DNA from: Nocardioides cavernae
Lineage (GTDB): Bacteria; Actinomycetota; Actinomycetes; Propionibacteriales; Nocardioidaceae
Assembly (NCBI RefSeq): GCF_016907475.1
Contig: NZ_JAFBCA010000001.1
Location: forward strand, 4,650,001-4,714,000
Length of the DNA stretch: 64,000 nucleotides
Direction: 5' to 3'
Position 1 is the stretch's first letter. Each line of letters opens with the position of its first letter. Under the pieces are notes generated by a model. That model searched no databases. It was not told the DNA's origin and saw nothing but the letters and a program-made list of their open reading frames with translations. The position numbers were made by a program, and so were the translations under genes. This document shows, piece after piece, positions 34,083-42,554 of this stretch.

Positions 34083-34745
34083 CTAGGAGGCGCCGGGCCG
34101 AGGATCTCGTAGCAGCAGGCGCACGAGCGTGTCGGACCACCACGCCTGGACACGGTCCGGCGACCATCCGCGCGCCTGGGTGAGCTCGAGGTAGACGTCG
34201 ACGCTGAGCAGCGCGGCGGCCGTGTCCAGTGCGTCCTCCAGACCCACGCCGTCGCGCCATACCGGCGCCGACCAGGAGCCGTACACCCGTCTGCGGGCCT
34301 CGTCGCCCTGCTGGCGGCCGGCGGCATAGACGGGAGCGAGGTCCGGGTTGGACCGACCGGCCTCCCTGATCACGGTGATCGCGTCGGCGCCGTGCTCGAA
34401 CAGGTCTCGGTCGATGCCGACCAGTGCGGCTATCTGGCGCGCGGGGTTTCCCTCCGCAGCCTTGAGCTCGGACATGTGCCGAGGAAGGTCGACGGCCGCA
34501 GTGAGCGAGTCGAGCAGGGCCGTCGCCAGTCCGGCCTTGTTGCCGTACACCGCGTACACAGTGGGCTCGGAGACGCCGGCCGCAGCAGCCACGTCCCGAA
34601 CCCGAGTCCCCGACCACCCCCGTTCGACGAACAGGGTCCGGGCGGCGTCGGCGATCTGACGCCGGGTCCTCTCCGCTTGCGCTCGACGGGCCGGCGAATC
34701 GTAGGAACGGGCGTTGACAGATTCGTTGAGTCTCTCTACATTCAT
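34083..34745 (-). CDS. TetR-family transcriptional repressor
   Basis: The 220-residue protein has a TetR N-terminal helix-turn-helix: RRQIADAARTLFVERGWSGTRVRDVAAAAGVSEPTVYAVYGNKAGL. It has a ligand-binding C-terminal domain of usual length. It is divergent from a membrane-protein gene across 39 bases that hold three copies of a short box, so it probably controls that gene and itself. The effector is unknown. Confidence 0.88.
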   Translation of the reverse strand: MNVERLNESVNARSYDSPARRAQAERTRRQIADAARTLFVERGWSGTRVRDVAAAAGVSEPTVYAVYGNKAGLATALLDSLTAAVDLPRHMSELKAAEGNPARQIAALVGIDRDLFEHGADAITVIREAGRSNPDLAPVYAAGRQQGDEARRRVYGSWSAPVWRDGVGLEDALDTAAALLSVDVYLELTQARGWSPDRVQAWWSDTLVRLLLRDPRPGAS

Positions 34746-34775
34746 TGAGTCAGTCTATCCCGAATCTCATTGAGA
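34721..34775. promoter_or_regulatory. Possible TetR operator region
   Basis: Three related boxes occur in 55 bases: ATTCGTTGAGT (34721), ATTCATTGAGT (34740) and TCTCATTGAGA (34765). The last is a perfect palindrome around a central T. The first two are direct repeats 19 bases apart, partly inside the tetR 5' end. The boxes straddle the start region shared by tetR and the divergent gene. Confidence 0.4.
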
Positions 34776-34784
34776 AGGTCCGTC

Positions 34785-35486
34785 ATGAATCTCAGCTCCA
34801 TTCGCGTCGGTGGCATCGCCGCCCTCGGCTTTGCCGTTCTGGTCATGGTCGTCAACCTCCTGCTCGGCACTGCCGGGTTGCCCCAGCCTGGCGCGACGCC
34901 GGAGGAAGTCCGTGAGTTCTTCGCGACGACCGACGCCCGCGTCACCGTGTCCACCGCCCTCGCGCCCATCGCGTGGATCCTCCTCCCGGTCTTCGCCGCC
35001 GGCGTCGCGGCGGCAGCCCGCCGCCGGTCGGTGGTCCAGGGCGACGCCTGGCCGCTGGTGGGTCTCGGAGCGGCCATCATGCAGAACTGCCTGTTCGGCG
35101 GAGTCGTCGCCACGCAGGCAGTTCTCAGCGCAGGCAGCCTCTCCGCGGACGTGGAGTGGGGGGTGTGGCAGCTGCACACAGCCTTCTTCTCCCTCAACGC
35201 GGTCAGTCTTGCCATCATCATGGCCTCATTGTCCTTGGCGGGCGTCCGCACCGGCCTCATCCGCCGCTGGCACGCCACGCTCGGCTGCGTCAGCGCCGGG
35301 GCGATGACGGTCGTGTCGGTGACCACCCCGCTGCACATGGACGGCGGCCCGCTCGGCCTGCTCGGCCTGGCCGGCTTCCTTGCCTGGGTCGTCTGGCTGG
35401 CGACGTACGGCGTCGTGCTGCTCCGTGCCGCGAAGGGCACGGCCGAGGTCGCTGCCGCGACCGAGCCCGTCGCCGTCAACGCCTGA
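34785..35486 (+). CDS. Multi-helix membrane protein (DUF4386-like), unknown function
   Basis: The 233-residue protein has about six membrane helices (for example IAALGFAVLVMVVNLLLG, and LAPIAWILLPVFAAGVAAAA) and a cytoplasmic tail. The overall pattern resembles uncharacterised DUF4386-type proteins. The ATG at 34785 is used because GAAGG lies 6 bases upstream. It diverges from tetR and is followed by a strong terminator, so it is probably a single regulated gene. Confidence 0.65.
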   Translation: MNLSSIRVGGIAALGFAVLVMVVNLLLGTAGLPQPGATPEEVREFFATTDARVTVSTALAPIAWILLPVFAAGVAAAARRRSVVQGDAWPLVGLGAAIMQNCLFGGVVATQAVLSAGSLSADVEWGVWQLHTAFFSLNAVSLAIIMASLSLAGVRTGLIRRWHATLGCVSAGAMTVVSVTTPLHMDGGPLGLLGLAGFLAWVVWLATYGVVLLRAAKGTAEVAAATEPVAVNA

Positions 35487-35503
35487 CGCGACGGCACCTC
35501 CCG

Positions 35504-35530
35504 CGGGGCCCGGCCGCGCGCCGGGCCCCG
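35504..35530 (+). terminator. Strong hairpin terminator
   Basis: The perfect 11-bp arms CGGGGCCCGGC and GCCGGGCCCCG flank a CGCGC loop. The hairpin starts 17 bases after the stop of the membrane-protein gene. No U-tract follows. Confidence 0.75.
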
Positions 35531-35671
35531 TGACACATGCCGATCCCGCAGGAACCTGGGCAAGGGCGGCCTGCTGGTCTGCGTGGTCCACTCAGGTCGC
35601 ACCAGCGGTGCTTCCTCGGGAAGCAGCCGGTCGACCAGGTCCGCGGTCACATCGGGAGTACCGTCACGTCC

Positions 35672-36460
35672 ATGGAGACGGTCGAGGTCCATGGCCTCCG
35701 CCTCGCCTATCACCGCACCGGGCACGGACCACCGGTCGTGTTCGTCCACGGTGGAGTCGAGGACAGCCGCGGCTGGACACCACAGCTCGACGCACTCTCC
35801 GACGAGTTCACAGTGATCGCGTGGGACGAGCCCGGCGCCGGCGGATCTCAAGACGTACCCGACGAGTTCGGCCTTGCCGACTACGCCGATTGCCTCGCCG
35901 CCATGGTCCGCGCGCTTGTCGGCTCGCCGACGTCGGTGGTCGGGCTCTCGTGGGGTACGACCGTGATCCTCGAGGCGTATCGACGCCATCCCGCGGTGGT
36001 CCGCAGCATGGTGCTGGCTGACGGGTACGCCGGATGGCGGGGGTCGCTGGGCGCGAAGGAGGCAGACGCCAGGTTGGCCGCCGTGCGCGCCGCGCTGGCT
36101 GAGCCGGACGATGCGTTCGATCCGACCCTGCCCGGGCTCTTCGCGGGTGAGCCACCCGCCCTCTTCGCACCACTCCTGGAGGCGATGGCCGCTGACGTCA
36201 GACGCCACAGCATGTTGACGGCGCTGACCGCGATGGCACAGGCCGATCTCACCGAGGTGCTGCCAACCGTTCAGGTGCCGACACAGCTGATCTGGGGTGC
36301 GCTCGACGCCCGATCGCCGCTGTCGGTCGCGCGCGAGTTCGAGCGCCAGATCCCTGGAGCGACCCTGGCGGTGATCCCCAACTGCGGACACGTCAGCAAC
36401 CTCGAGGCACCCGGTCCGTTCAATGAGCTCGTTCGCGGCTTCCTCCACCATCACGGCTGA
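35672..36460 (+). CDS. Alpha/beta-fold hydrolase
   Basis: The 262-residue protein shows the alpha/beta hydrolase fold: VVFVHGGVEDSRGW (oxyanion loop), nucleophile Ser in GLSWGTT, acidic residue in IWGALDARSP and His in NCGHVSNLE. Hydrolytic substrates (ester, epoxide, C-C bond) cannot be chosen. The ATG at 35672 marks where fold similarity begins. About 140 bases between the preceding terminator and this start contain nothing I recognise. Confidence 0.85.
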   Translation: METVEVHGLRLAYHRTGHGPPVVFVHGGVEDSRGWTPQLDALSDEFTVIAWDEPGAGGSQDVPDEFGLADYADCLAAMVRALVGSPTSVVGLSWGTTVILEAYRRHPAVVRSMVLADGYAGWRGSLGAKEADARLAAVRAALAEPDDAFDPTLPGLFAGEPPALFAPLLEAMAADVRRHSMLTALTAMAQADLTEVLPTVQVPTQLIWGALDARSPLSVAREFERQIPGATLAVIPNCGHVSNLEAPGPFNELVRGFLHHHG

Positions 36461-36477
36461 GGGCTGAGCCGCCAAGG

Positions 36478-36750
36478 ATGCGGATCCGGCCACTGCTGGC
36501 ATCGTCTCCTGGTGGGGTCGCGTTGGGACTCGGCGTCGTTCCTGACCACGAGCCGCCCTCGTGGCCCAACGAGCGCGGTACCAAGCAGTTCCACTTCGAC
36601 CTCGCGGTCGACGACATCGATGCGGCGGCGCACGAGTGCATCGAGCTCGGTGCGATGCTGCCGGACCAGCAGCCGGGTGAGACCTGGCGAGTACTCCTCG
36701 ATCCCAGCGGGCATCCCTTCTGCCTCACGCTTGCGGCCAACTGGGGCTGA
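36478..36750 (+). pseudogene. Truncated VOC-domain protein (C-terminal fragment)
   Basis: The open frame encodes 90 residues in which SSPGGVALGLGVVPDHEPP and KQFHFDLAVDDIDAAAHECIELGA through HPFCLTLA match the central and C-terminal part of a common 118-125 residue VOC protein. The first 30-35 residues of that domain are missing. No ribosome-binding site precedes the ATG. It lies 17 bases after the hydrolase gene. A deletion or insertion junction near 36478-36500 is the simplest explanation. Confidence 0.6.
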
Positions 36751-36829
36751 GCCTCATCATCCGCCCGAACCCCACCGGTACGTGGAGCCGGCACAGAAGC
36801 TGAGGCACCAGCACTCGTTGGTGGAGTGG

Positions 36830-37735
36830 TTAGCCGAGGGTGTCGCCGTGCCGTCGGCGTTGGGCGATGCTCCGGGCCTGCCCTGCGTGTATGTCGGCGA
36901 CCCATTCCCAGCCGGGCTGGGGCGAGTTGACTCGTGGGTCGTCGGGAGCATGGCCATCGCGCAAGGCGCGCACGTAGGCGCGGTCCTGGTCGATCCGTGC
37001 GCGTAGGTGACGGGCTCCGCCGACGGACCCGTGGCCGGGGACGACCGCGTCGACCTCGCACGTCAGGTCTTCCAGCAGCTGCAGCCCGACGAGGTAGTCC
37101 TCGACCGGGTCGTTGGTGCCGTCGAAGTCGTCGAGCATGGGAACAAAGACGTCGGAGAGCATGTCGCCGGCGGCGAGGACTCGTCGTTCCTCGATGTACA
37201 GCGCCGCGTGGCCCGGGGCATGAGCCGGGTGTTCGATGATTCGGACCTCCGGTCCGTTCCAGGGGATCCGCTGCGTTCCGGCTGGCAGGCCGATGATGCG
37301 GCCGTAGAGGTCCAGTGGCGTCTCCTCGGCGATCTCGGGCGGTAGCCCCTCGGCGGCGCGCGCCGCCCAGTCCGCGTTCGACCGCACCTCCCGCATGACG
37401 GCCGCACAGCGCGCCGTTGCGTAGCGGGGCGCTTCGCCGAGGTCGGTGTGCCAGAGCACGTGGTCCCAATCGGGGTGCGTCGAAAAGCCCGCTACCACCG
37501 CCTGGCCGAGTTCGCGAACATCGTTCGCGAGGCAAACCATCTCAGAGCCCGTGATCCCCGCGTCGATGACCAGTACGCCGGCACGGCCTTGCACGACGGT
37601 GGTGTTGTTCAGAAGTAGCTCGCTCTGGTGGACCAGAACGCCTTCAGCGACTTGTGTGAGCACGTGCAGGCTTCCGATCGCTTCTCGGCGAGTCCAACCC
37701 CGGTACGTGTGGTGACCGATCGCCTGCACAGTCAC
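36830..37735 (-). CDS. MBL-fold metallo-hydrolase with altered metal motif
   Basis: The 301-residue protein has the metallo-beta-lactamase fold: VLVIDAGITGSE, then THPDWDHVLWH, HAPGHAALYIEE (second ligand region), LAAGDMLSD and VPGHG. In the first motif (normally H-x-H-x-D-H) the second His is Asp, giving H-P-D-W-D-H. A related sequence with all ligands would read HPHWDH. Activity may be retained with a different metal, or may be lost. It starts at GTG, and the exact start is uncertain. Confidence 0.75.
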   Translation of the reverse strand: MTVQAIGHHTYRGWTRREAIGSLHVLTQVAEGVLVHQSELLLNNTTVVQGRAGVLVIDAGITGSEMVCLANDVRELGQAVVAGFSTHPDWDHVLWHTDLGEAPRYATARCAAVMREVRSNADWAARAAEGLPPEIAEETPLDLYGRIIGLPAGTQRIPWNGPEVRIIEHPAHAPGHAALYIEERRVLAAGDMLSDVFVPMLDDFDGTNDPVEDYLVGLQLLEDLTCEVDAVVPGHGSVGGARHLRARIDQDRAYVRALRDGHAPDDPRVNSPQPGWEWVADIHAGQARSIAQRRRHGDTLG

Positions 37736-37896
37736 AGGCGAGTACCCGCTGACCTCGCTCAGCCACCGTCGTTCGAGCTCCCCCCGTGTGTGGAGGGTGC
37801 TTCGATGAGATGTGACGGGTGAGCAGAGCGACCTGGACGTTGCCCTGGAGGCGGCTCGCGCGAGGACGACCCGCTCGGATCCCGGAATTCATTTGC

Positions 37897-39249
37897 TCAG
37901 GCGAGGGCGGAGTCGGGGATCCAGTTCCCGTGGAATCCCTGCGGCACCCGGGCCGGCAGATGGACCGTGGCCACCGGATGCCCAAAGTCGTGGGCATCGA
38001 TGATCACCAGGTCGCTGGCGTCGCGCGCGGCGTCGTACACGTAGCCCATGAGCCAACCGTCGTCCTCGCCAACCGCGCTGCCGGCCGGGACGAACACCAT
38101 CTCGCTGGCGATGCGCCCGGAGCCCAGGTCCACCTCGACGGTGGTGCCGCCGACGAGGTCGTGCTTGCGCACAGCTGTCCGAGGGTCATCACCCAGGGCG
38201 CCCAGGTCGCGCACCGAGGATGCGCCGATCGTGTAGCCGTAGCGGTGGCGGCTGCCAGTGAGTCGTTCGTCCCCGCGTGGGAACTCCGTGCCGCGATCGT
38301 CGATGGTCTCGGTGAGGACCTTGCGTGCCCGCGGGTCGATCGTCCAGCGCTCCAGACGGGGGCGATCGGACACGGGCTCGCCGTCCTCGGCGAAGGCATG
38401 GTCGTGCACCACCAGGTCGATGATCACTCGGTCACCGGCGTCGAAGGCGTTGAGGGGGTGGTAGACGAAGCACGGCTCGACGTCGATCCACACGACGTCG
38501 GACGCGGTGCCGGCCCGGGGCAGGAGCCCGACCCGGGCCCCGTTGTCGGGGCGCCAGCGGAAGGGCAGGGCAACGCCCTGGAGGGCGAGCTCCAGGTCGA
38601 AGAGCACAGGCAGGTCGAAGAGGACGACACGGGAGGCGGTCAGGCCCATGTCGTGGAGCATGACCGGAGCCGGAAGGTCGATGTCGACGGTGCTGACGAG
38701 CTCCCCGGAAGGGTCGATCACGTGATAGCGCAACGCGGGGTTGTCGAAGCCGTAGCTCATCACGTGCATCTCGCCGGTGTTCGGGTCGAACTTGGGGTGA
38801 GCGTTGATGCCGGCAGGGAGAGGGCCGCCGAAGTTGCGGGTGGCGACCGTGTCCAGGTCGCCCGTCAGCTCGTAAGGCAGCGACCCCTCGGTCACGGCCA
38901 GGATCCGGCCGGCGTGGGCGAACACGTTGGTGTTGCCCGACCCGGAGTACCACCCGCCGTCCTCGTGAGGCACGGGGGACTCATCGAGGTGCGCGCTGGC
39001 CTCAGGGCTGCGCACCCAGCGGTTGCGGTACCAGCGTGGACGGCCGCCGTGCAGGTCGACCCCGTGCACCATCCCGTCGCCCGCGAACCAGTGGTACGTG
39101 TCGGCCTGCGCTGCGAACGGGTTGGGCCCGGTGCGGATGTACCTGCCCGCCAGGCCCGGCGGCACCGCGCCCGTGACCTCGAGATCCGTAGCGGTCAACT
39201 CGGTGGCCACCGGCGCAAAGTTGCCGTCGAGGTACGTCGCTGCAGTCAT
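37897..39249 (-). CDS. Carotenoid cleavage oxygenase family protein (RPE65/lignostilbene dioxygenase type)
   Basis: The 450-residue non-haem iron dioxygenase has the family start GRYIRTGPNPF, FAGDGMVHGVDL and the four iron-ligand histidines in NAHPKFD, LHDMGLT, YHPLNAFD and FHGNWIPD. Such enzymes cleave double bonds of carotenoids or phenylpropenes such as lignostilbene. Nothing nearby fixes the substrate. The ATG at 39249 has GGGAG 7 bases upstream; the longer upstream frame lacks similarity. Confidence 0.9.
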   Translation of the reverse strand: MTAATYLDGNFAPVATELTATDLEVTGAVPPGLAGRYIRTGPNPFAAQADTYHWFAGDGMVHGVDLHGGRPRWYRNRWVRSPEASAHLDESPVPHEDGGWYSGSGNTNVFAHAGRILAVTEGSLPYELTGDLDTVATRNFGGPLPAGINAHPKFDPNTGEMHVMSYGFDNPALRYHVIDPSGELVSTVDIDLPAPVMLHDMGLTASRVVLFDLPVLFDLELALQGVALPFRWRPDNGARVGLLPRAGTASDVVWIDVEPCFVYHPLNAFDAGDRVIIDLVVHDHAFAEDGEPVSDRPRLERWTIDPRARKVLTETIDDRGTEFPRGDERLTGSRHRYGYTIGASSVRDLGALGDDPRTAVRKHDLVGGTTVEVDLGSGRIASEMVFVPAGSAVGEDDGWLMGYVYDAARDASDLVIIDAHDFGHPVATVHLPARVPQGFHGNWIPDSALA

Positions 39250-39581
39250 CGTCTGCTCCCTGGCGTCGGGCTGCCGAACCGGCCCCACCAATAGACACCC
39301 CCACCCGCTAGGCGTCAATCCGCCGCGATCGCGAGCGCGCCGGATCCATGGACGGCTGTCTTGGATCCACACAGACGGGACTCACGTTGCCGTCGTCGTC
39401 GAGCCATGCTGCCCATATGCCGGTATGACGCGCGGTGATGGCGACGAAAACCTGGATCCTGGGTAGCGGGAGCGGGGTTCCGAACCAGGTGTTCCTTGTT
39501 CATCTCCGAGCGGTTCTGGAGACTGGGTGTGCAGGGTGCCGAGTTTCGGCGCGGATGGGCGACTCGGCAGGCGGGGCGAGG
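39250..39581. other. Intergenic region between carotenoid oxygenase and flippase-like gene
   Basis: These 332 bases separate divergent genes and presumably hold both promoters. I see no RNA gene, strong hairpin or repeat. Base composition is less GC-rich than the flanking conserved regions. Confidence 0.4.
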
Positions 39582-40667
39582 ATGAGCATCTCCGGCAGCA
39601 GACTGGTCCGTCGGTGGGGTGGTCGTGCAGTCGGGTTGGCTGTCACAGGCGTCGGCCTGTACATCGTGGCGCCGAGCCTGTTGACCATGTTCGGGGCGTG
39701 GCCCCGACTCTCGGACGTTGACGAGCCCTGGTTCGCCATCCTCGCCGTACTTGAGGCCTGCAGCCTTGCTTGTCTGTGGTGGCTGGCGCGGATCGCGCTC
39801 GCGAGCCCCGACGACGCGGTCCCTGAGGGGGCGACAGATCGACAGGCTCAGACGCCACCTCGATTGGGTTGGGGGACAGCCGCGGCTGCCCAGCTCGCTG
39901 GCAACGCCGCCAGCAAGGTCGTCCCGGGGGGTGCCGCCACCGGTGGAGTCGTCCAGGCGAAGGTCCTCATCCAGTCGGGGCAGCGAGCCGGTGCGGTGGC
40001 GTCGGGGCTCACGGCCACCAACCTGCTGGGGACAGCGGTGCTCTTGATCCTGCCCGTGCTCACCATCCCGGCCCTGATCATCGGACCGCCACCGGCGAAG
40101 CAGCTGCAGCTGGGGTTGCTGGTCTCGTTGATCTTGGCCGCAGTCATCGTTGCCATCGGGGTCACGGCGCTGACCTGGCCATCAGTCGTGGCCGCGACCG
40201 GCATGGTCGCCGGACGTGTAGTCCATGTGTTTCGGAAGTCTGTGACGCCGCACGGTCTTGCGGACGGGCTCCTGGCGCAGCGTGCGCGGGTCGCCGCTGC
40301 GTTTCGCGGTCATTGGTGGACGGCCGTGTTCGCTGCGGCCGCGAACCGCATGTTCGACTACGCCGCTCTTGTCGCCGCCCTGGTGGCATTCGGAGCGCAC
40401 GTGCGTCCCGCCGAGGTGCTGCTCGCGTATGTGGTCGCGCAGGCGTTCGCGATCATCCCGATCACCCCCGGTGGTGTGGGCTTCGTCGACGCGGGACTGA
40501 CAGCGCTTCTAGTCCTGGTCGGCGTCCCGGCCGACACCGCGCTCATCGGCACGCTGCTCTACCGACTCTTCTCGTTCTGGCTGCCGATCCCGATTGGCGG
40601 GCTGGCCTGGGGTTGGTGGCGGATTCACCACCAGGTCGCGGATCGCCGGTTGACGGACAACGACTAG
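39582..40667 (+). CDS. Lysylphosphatidylglycerol-synthase-type membrane protein (UPF0104/YbhN family)
   Basis: The 361-residue protein has about eight membrane helices. Family hallmarks are the loops SKVVPGGAATGGVVQAKVL and AIIPITPGGVGFVDAGLTALLV, which occur in flippase-like UPF0104 proteins and in the membrane part of MprF. It lacks the cytosolic MprF catalytic domain, so lipid flipping or glycosyl-lipid handling is more likely than aminoacylation. The ATG at 39582 follows a G-rich stretch; 39555 is an alternative start. Confidence 0.78.
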   Translation: MSISGSRLVRRWGGRAVGLAVTGVGLYIVAPSLLTMFGAWPRLSDVDEPWFAILAVLEACSLACLWWLARIALASPDDAVPEGATDRQAQTPPRLGWGTAAAAQLAGNAASKVVPGGAATGGVVQAKVLIQSGQRAGAVASGLTATNLLGTAVLLILPVLTIPALIIGPPPAKQLQLGLLVSLILAAVIVAIGVTALTWPSVVAATGMVAGRVVHVFRKSVTPHGLADGLLAQRARVAAAFRGHWWTAVFAAAANRMFDYAALVAALVAFGAHVRPAEVLLAYVVAQAFAIIPITPGGVGFVDAGLTALLVLVGVPADTALIGTLLYRLFSFWLPIPIGGLAWGWWRIHHQVADRRLTDND

Positions 40668-40891
40668 CACCCCTCCCGAACGGCTCGTCGACGTCAGCGA
40701 CCTGAAACGCGCAGCTGGTCTCAGAACAGCTGGGCTCCGCGAGAGAGGTCGCCACAAACTCACGCCGAGGTAGACGTGCGTCATTCCGCCGCTGTTGGCG
40801 AAACTCGAACATCCGGATCCGCCTGAGCCCGCACCGATGAGCGGACGTCTTACTGGAGGACTCCGCGCATCTGCCGTGTCACCCTGACGGC

Positions 40892-41242
40892 ATGGATTCG
40901 CGCATGACCTTCGACCTGGACGCGGACGAAACTGCCATGCTGTGCGATGGCCTGATGGACTGGTTCGGCCCGCTCGAAATCGGGGAGCCCCTCGCAGTGG
41001 CTCTTGGGTTCCGAGGCGTCGAAGACATGCGGACGGAGAGCGAAAGGATCGCCCAGGCCATCGCCACAGGACAACCGCTCACTGCGAGGGATTGGTCCCG
41101 AGCCGTCTCTGCAACCGGGATCGCCTTCTTTGCTGAGGGGGACGAGTGGACCACCATCCGCGGAGGGACCGACGCTCACTGGATCGGGGTCTTGCGACGA
41201 ATCCAGCGCAAGGTGCCGTGGCTCTTCCTGGGGGATCAGTAG
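40892..41242 (+). CDS. Hypothetical protein, 116 aa
   Basis: The product is soluble, acidic and rich in Trp (ADETAMLCDGLMDWFGPLE, WTTIRGGTDAHWIGVLRRIQ). No motif or family is recognised. An in-frame second ATG lies four codons on. Codon usage looks protein-like, but there is no operon context. It could be a small immunity-type or orphan protein. Confidence 0.5.
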   Translation: MDSRMTFDLDADETAMLCDGLMDWFGPLEIGEPLAVALGFRGVEDMRTESERIAQAIATGQPLTARDWSRAVSATGIAFFAEGDEWTTIRGGTDAHWIGVLRRIQRKVPWLFLGDQ

Positions 41243-41349
41243 GGCGCTATGGATTGGCTCACGCAAGCGGACGTCCCGACCTGCCCGCGATGAGCACACG
41301 CTCATGCCGATGAGCGAATGTGTGGCCAAGCGGGTGGTTGTATCCGGTC

Positions 41350-41573
41350 ATGGGGAACGACGAGCGCATGGAGCCGTACTTCGGCGACTAACCCAATCGG
41401 GCCTACTGGTCGGCCGACCGTCCCGCGGGCGCGGAGGAGCGGGGCGTCACCCCAGAGGAGCAGTTCTCCTACGACGGAACCAGTCTGCGGATCATGTGGG
41501 ACGAGGGTGCTGGACCTCAGTGGGGTGACTTTGGACTCCTCGGCATCGACGCTCGCGGACGTCACCCGCACCC
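41350..41573 (+). pseudogene. Possible decayed gene remnant
   Basis: An ATG starts MGNDERMEPYFGD and meets TAA. In the same frame the reading continues with protein-like sequence (AYWSADRPAGAEERG, EEQFSYDGTSLRIMWDEG, WGDFGLLG) until it runs into the 3' end of the opposite-strand etfA gene. This looks like a gene broken by a nonsense codon and truncated at its end. The family is not recognised. Chance coding character is a real alternative. Confidence 0.3.
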
Positions 41574-42554
41574 TCAACCGCGGCGGCGGCGGATCTCGGC
41601 GTTGACGGCTGGGATGATCTCGTGGAGGTCGCCGATGACGGCGTGGGTGGCCTTGGTGACCATCGGGGCGTCGGGGTCGGTGTTGATGGCGAGGATGACC
41701 TTGGCGCTGCTGCACCCGGCCCAGTGCTGGATCGCGCCGCTGATGCCACAGGGGATGTAGAGGTCCGGCGAGATCCGGCTGCCGGTCTGCCCCACCTGCT
41801 CGTGGTGGGGCCGCCACCCCAGGGAGGTCACCACGCGGGAGACACCCAGCGAGGCGTCGAGCAGCTCGGCGAGCTCGAGGAGGTCGTCGAAGCCCTCCGC
41901 CGAGCCGGCGCCGCGACCGGCGCCGACGACGACGCGGGCCGACTTCAGCGTGCCCGAGAGGTCGGGCTCCGGCTCCTCGGTGGAGACGACCCGGGCCAGG
42001 AGGTCGGCGTCGGCGACGTCGGGCGTCTCGACGACCAGCTCACCGGCACCCGCGGTGGCAGCCGGGGTGGCTTCCACCGCGTGGCCGGCCAGGGTGAAGA
42101 TCGCCGGCCGCTGGGACAGGCTCATCTCCTCGAGCGCGGCACCGCCGACGACCTGGCGGGTCACCGTGAAGGGTGACAGGCTGCTGAACGACACCACGTT
42201 GGCGGCCATCGGCAGCCCGGACCGGGCCGCGACGTGGGCCAGGACCTCGTTGCCGCGCGCGGTGCCGGCCGCGGTGACGACGACCGCCCCCGCGCGCTCG
42301 CGCACCGCCATCAGCCCGGCCGCCCACGCGGCGCCGGAGAACGACTCGTACGCCGGACCGGTGAGCGCGTGCACGCGGCGGGCGCCGTACGACGCCAGGG
42401 TGCCGACGAGCGCGTCGTCGGGGTGGCCGACGACGACGGCGTCGATGGGCACGCCGCCCCCGGCGGCGGCGAGGTCGCGCGCGAAGGTCATCGCCTCACG
42501 CGAGGTCTCCACGACCTCCCCCGCTGGCGTCACCTCGACCAGGACGACGATCAT
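41574..42554 (-). CDS. etfA: Electron transfer flavoprotein, alpha subunit
   Basis: The 326-residue protein has the ETF alpha N-terminal domain and the C-terminal FAD domain: RVVVGAGRGAGSAEGFDDLLELAELL, then GQTGSRISPDLYIPCGISGAIQHWAG and AINTDPDAPM. It accepts electrons from flavin dehydrogenases, here most likely the upstream GcvT-fused dehydrogenase, and passes them to ETF-quinone oxidoreductase. Its ATG overlaps the etfB stop by 4 bases. Confidence 0.92.
   Translation of the reverse strand: MIVVLVEVTPAGEVVETSREAMTFARDLAAAGGGVPIDAVVVGHPDDALVGTLASYGARRVHALTGPAYESFSGAAWAAGLMAVRERAGAVVVTAAGTARGNEVLAHVAARSGLPMAANVVSFSSLSPFTVTRQVVGGAALEEMSLSQRPAIFTLAGHAVEATPAATAGAGELVVETPDVADADLLARVVSTEEPEPDLSGTLKSARVVVGAGRGAGSAEGFDDLLELAELLDASLGVSRVVTSLGWRPHHEQVGQTGSRISPDLYIPCGISGAIQHWAGCSSAKVILAINTDPDAPMVTKATHAVIGDLHEIIPAVNAEIRRRRG

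Noticed and set aside
34742..36502. Long minus-strand frame over the membrane-protein and hydrolase genes; a short part (near 35560-35690) reads protein-like
   Set aside because: Most of it is antisense to two well-supported genes. The protein-like piece is too short to assign and may be chance.
39250..39581. Possible RNA gene or insertion element in the 332-base gap
   Set aside because: No cloverleaf, terminal inverted repeats or transposase fragment could be seen.
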